From NCBI GenBank assembly GCA_021787505.1, contig JAJYLU010000120.1, forward strand, positions 1-6,201: a stretch of DNA of 6,201 nucleotides, in the 5' to 3' direction. Made by a program: the position numbers and the translations under genes. This document shows, piece by piece, positions 5,580-6,201 of this stretch. A model generated the notes under the pieces. It made no database searches and was not told the DNA's origin. It saw only the letters and a list, made by a program, of their open reading frames with translations. The DNA is from Nitrospirota bacterium. GTDB taxonomy: Bacteria; Nitrospirota; Thermodesulfovibrionia; Thermodesulfovibrionales; UBA6898. Every line of letters begins with the position of its first letter. The first letter of the stretch is position 1.

Positions 5580-6152
5580 ATGCGTATCACTTCGGTAATG
5601 CTTCCCCTTCTGTCCTTCTGGACTCTTATCCTCCTTCTTTCGTGCAGCCAGCAGATTTCAGATGATGAAGCAAAGAAGATGGTCCTTCAGTGTGTGAAAT
5701 ATCCGCAGCCGGTGTTTAATATGACCCATGCGGGCCATGCCGGCAGCCCTGATATCCCAAAATTTATACAGGGGGTCGAAAAGTTAGCTGCGGAAGGATA
5801 TATCAGGGAGGAGTCGGGTGTAGAGGGCAAAGGGGAGAAGAACAGGACTTACATGCCGACCGACAAGGGCCGGGGCTTAGTAAACGGTGTATATATAAGG
5901 GATTCGTTTGCGATGTTCGACGGCGCCCTATGCAATGAAGTGCTTAAGAAGATAGAAAGGGTGGATTTCGACAAGGACAACGCTACGGTGACCGTCAGGT
6001 ATGTGACCGGGTATGAGCCGATCGAGCCTTTTTATTCTCTCCTCTGCATCAACGCCTATTGTGAATACTTCGGAGAAAAACTGAAAAAAGATGAGGCGAG
6101 GACTGTAAAGCTCAGAAAATACGGCAACGGCTGGAAGCCGGTAGCCTCATGA
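5580..6152 (+). CDS. putative lipoprotein of unknown function
   Basis: I do not recognise this 190-residue protein. It begins with a short basic end (MR), a hydrophobic stretch (residues 6-20) and a lipobox-like LLSC ending at Cys22, so it is probably exported and lipid-anchored by signal peptidase II; Leu at the -2 position is not the most common choice. The mature part is mixed and hydrophilic, with four further cysteines (38, 118, 156, 161) that could form disulfides in the periplasm. Residues 60-101 (from PKFIQGVEKLAAEGYI to YMPTDKGRGLV) resemble the helix-plus-wing pattern of winged-helix proteins, which would be odd in an exported protein. The C-terminal part (123-186) looks like alternating strands (VDFDKDNATVTVRYV) ending in GNGWKPV, a common ending of small periplasmic beta domains. 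It follows repeat copy 2 and has its own ribosome binding site. Confidence 0.75.
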   Translation: MRITSVMLPLLSFWTLILLLSCSQQISDDEAKKMVLQCVKYPQPVFNMTHAGHAGSPDIPKFIQGVEKLAAEGYIREESGVEGKGEKNRTYMPTDKGRGLVNGVYIRDSFAMFDGALCNEVLKKIERVDFDKDNATVTVRYVTGYEPIEPFYSLLCINAYCEYFGEKLKKDEARTVKLRKYGNGWKPVAS

Positions 6153-6174
6153 AATAGACCTTCAAAGTCCTTAT

Positions 6175-6195
6175 TGCCTTCACGCGTAAAAGGCA
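6175..6195 (+). terminator. possible terminator hairpin after the lipoprotein gene
   Basis: TGCCTT (6175-6180) pairs with AAGGCA (6190-6195) around a 9-base loop, 23 bases past the lipoprotein stop. The stem is short and no T run is seen before the window ends at 6201, so the call is weak. Confidence 0.3.
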
Positions 6196-6201
6196 CAGAT
6201 C

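Overview
The window looks like the chromosome of a free-living, moderately GC-rich Gram-negative bacterium. The evidence is compact biosynthetic genes with strong Shine-Dalgarno sites in places, a type 2 tryptophan synthase beta chain, a short unimodular QueF, and a lipobox-bearing lipoprotein. The mix would suit Nitrospirota or Desulfobacterota, but that placement is inference; no rRNA or marker gene is present.

Layout, left to right. (1) A 5'-truncated O6-methylguanine-DNA methyltransferase gene (+) is followed by about 265 bases without a convincing gene but with several inverted repeats. (2) queF (+), a preQ1-forming nitrile reductase of queuosine synthesis, converges on trpF (-), and their 3' ends overlap by 26 bases. 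(3) The minus strand carries, in transcription order, an ATP-cone/Mrr-like nuclease gene (4344-3451), trpB2 (3357-2005), a decayed repeat copy (about 2002-1812) and trpF (1744-1130). (4) Divergent from the nuclease gene is cysK (+), with an extended -10 element and a tandem GGAGG site. (5) After cysK comes a second, inverted copy of the same repeat (about 5372-5552), then a lipoprotein gene of unknown function (+).

Functionally, most genes are metabolic housekeeping. TrpF and TrpB2 act in tryptophan synthesis and CysK in cysteine synthesis; TrpB2 and CysK are both fold-type II PLP enzymes. QueF serves tRNA modification and the methyltransferase serves DNA repair. The nuclease-like protein is the accessory element.

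The most notable unannotated signal is a pair of homologous but diverged sequences of about 180-190 bases in opposite orientation. One lies directly behind the trpB2 stop and the other directly behind the cysK stop. They share several exact blocks of 12 to 23 bases. Both appear to descend from one small reading frame, broken by a frameshift in one copy and by stop codons plus a deletion in the other. I do not recognise the family.
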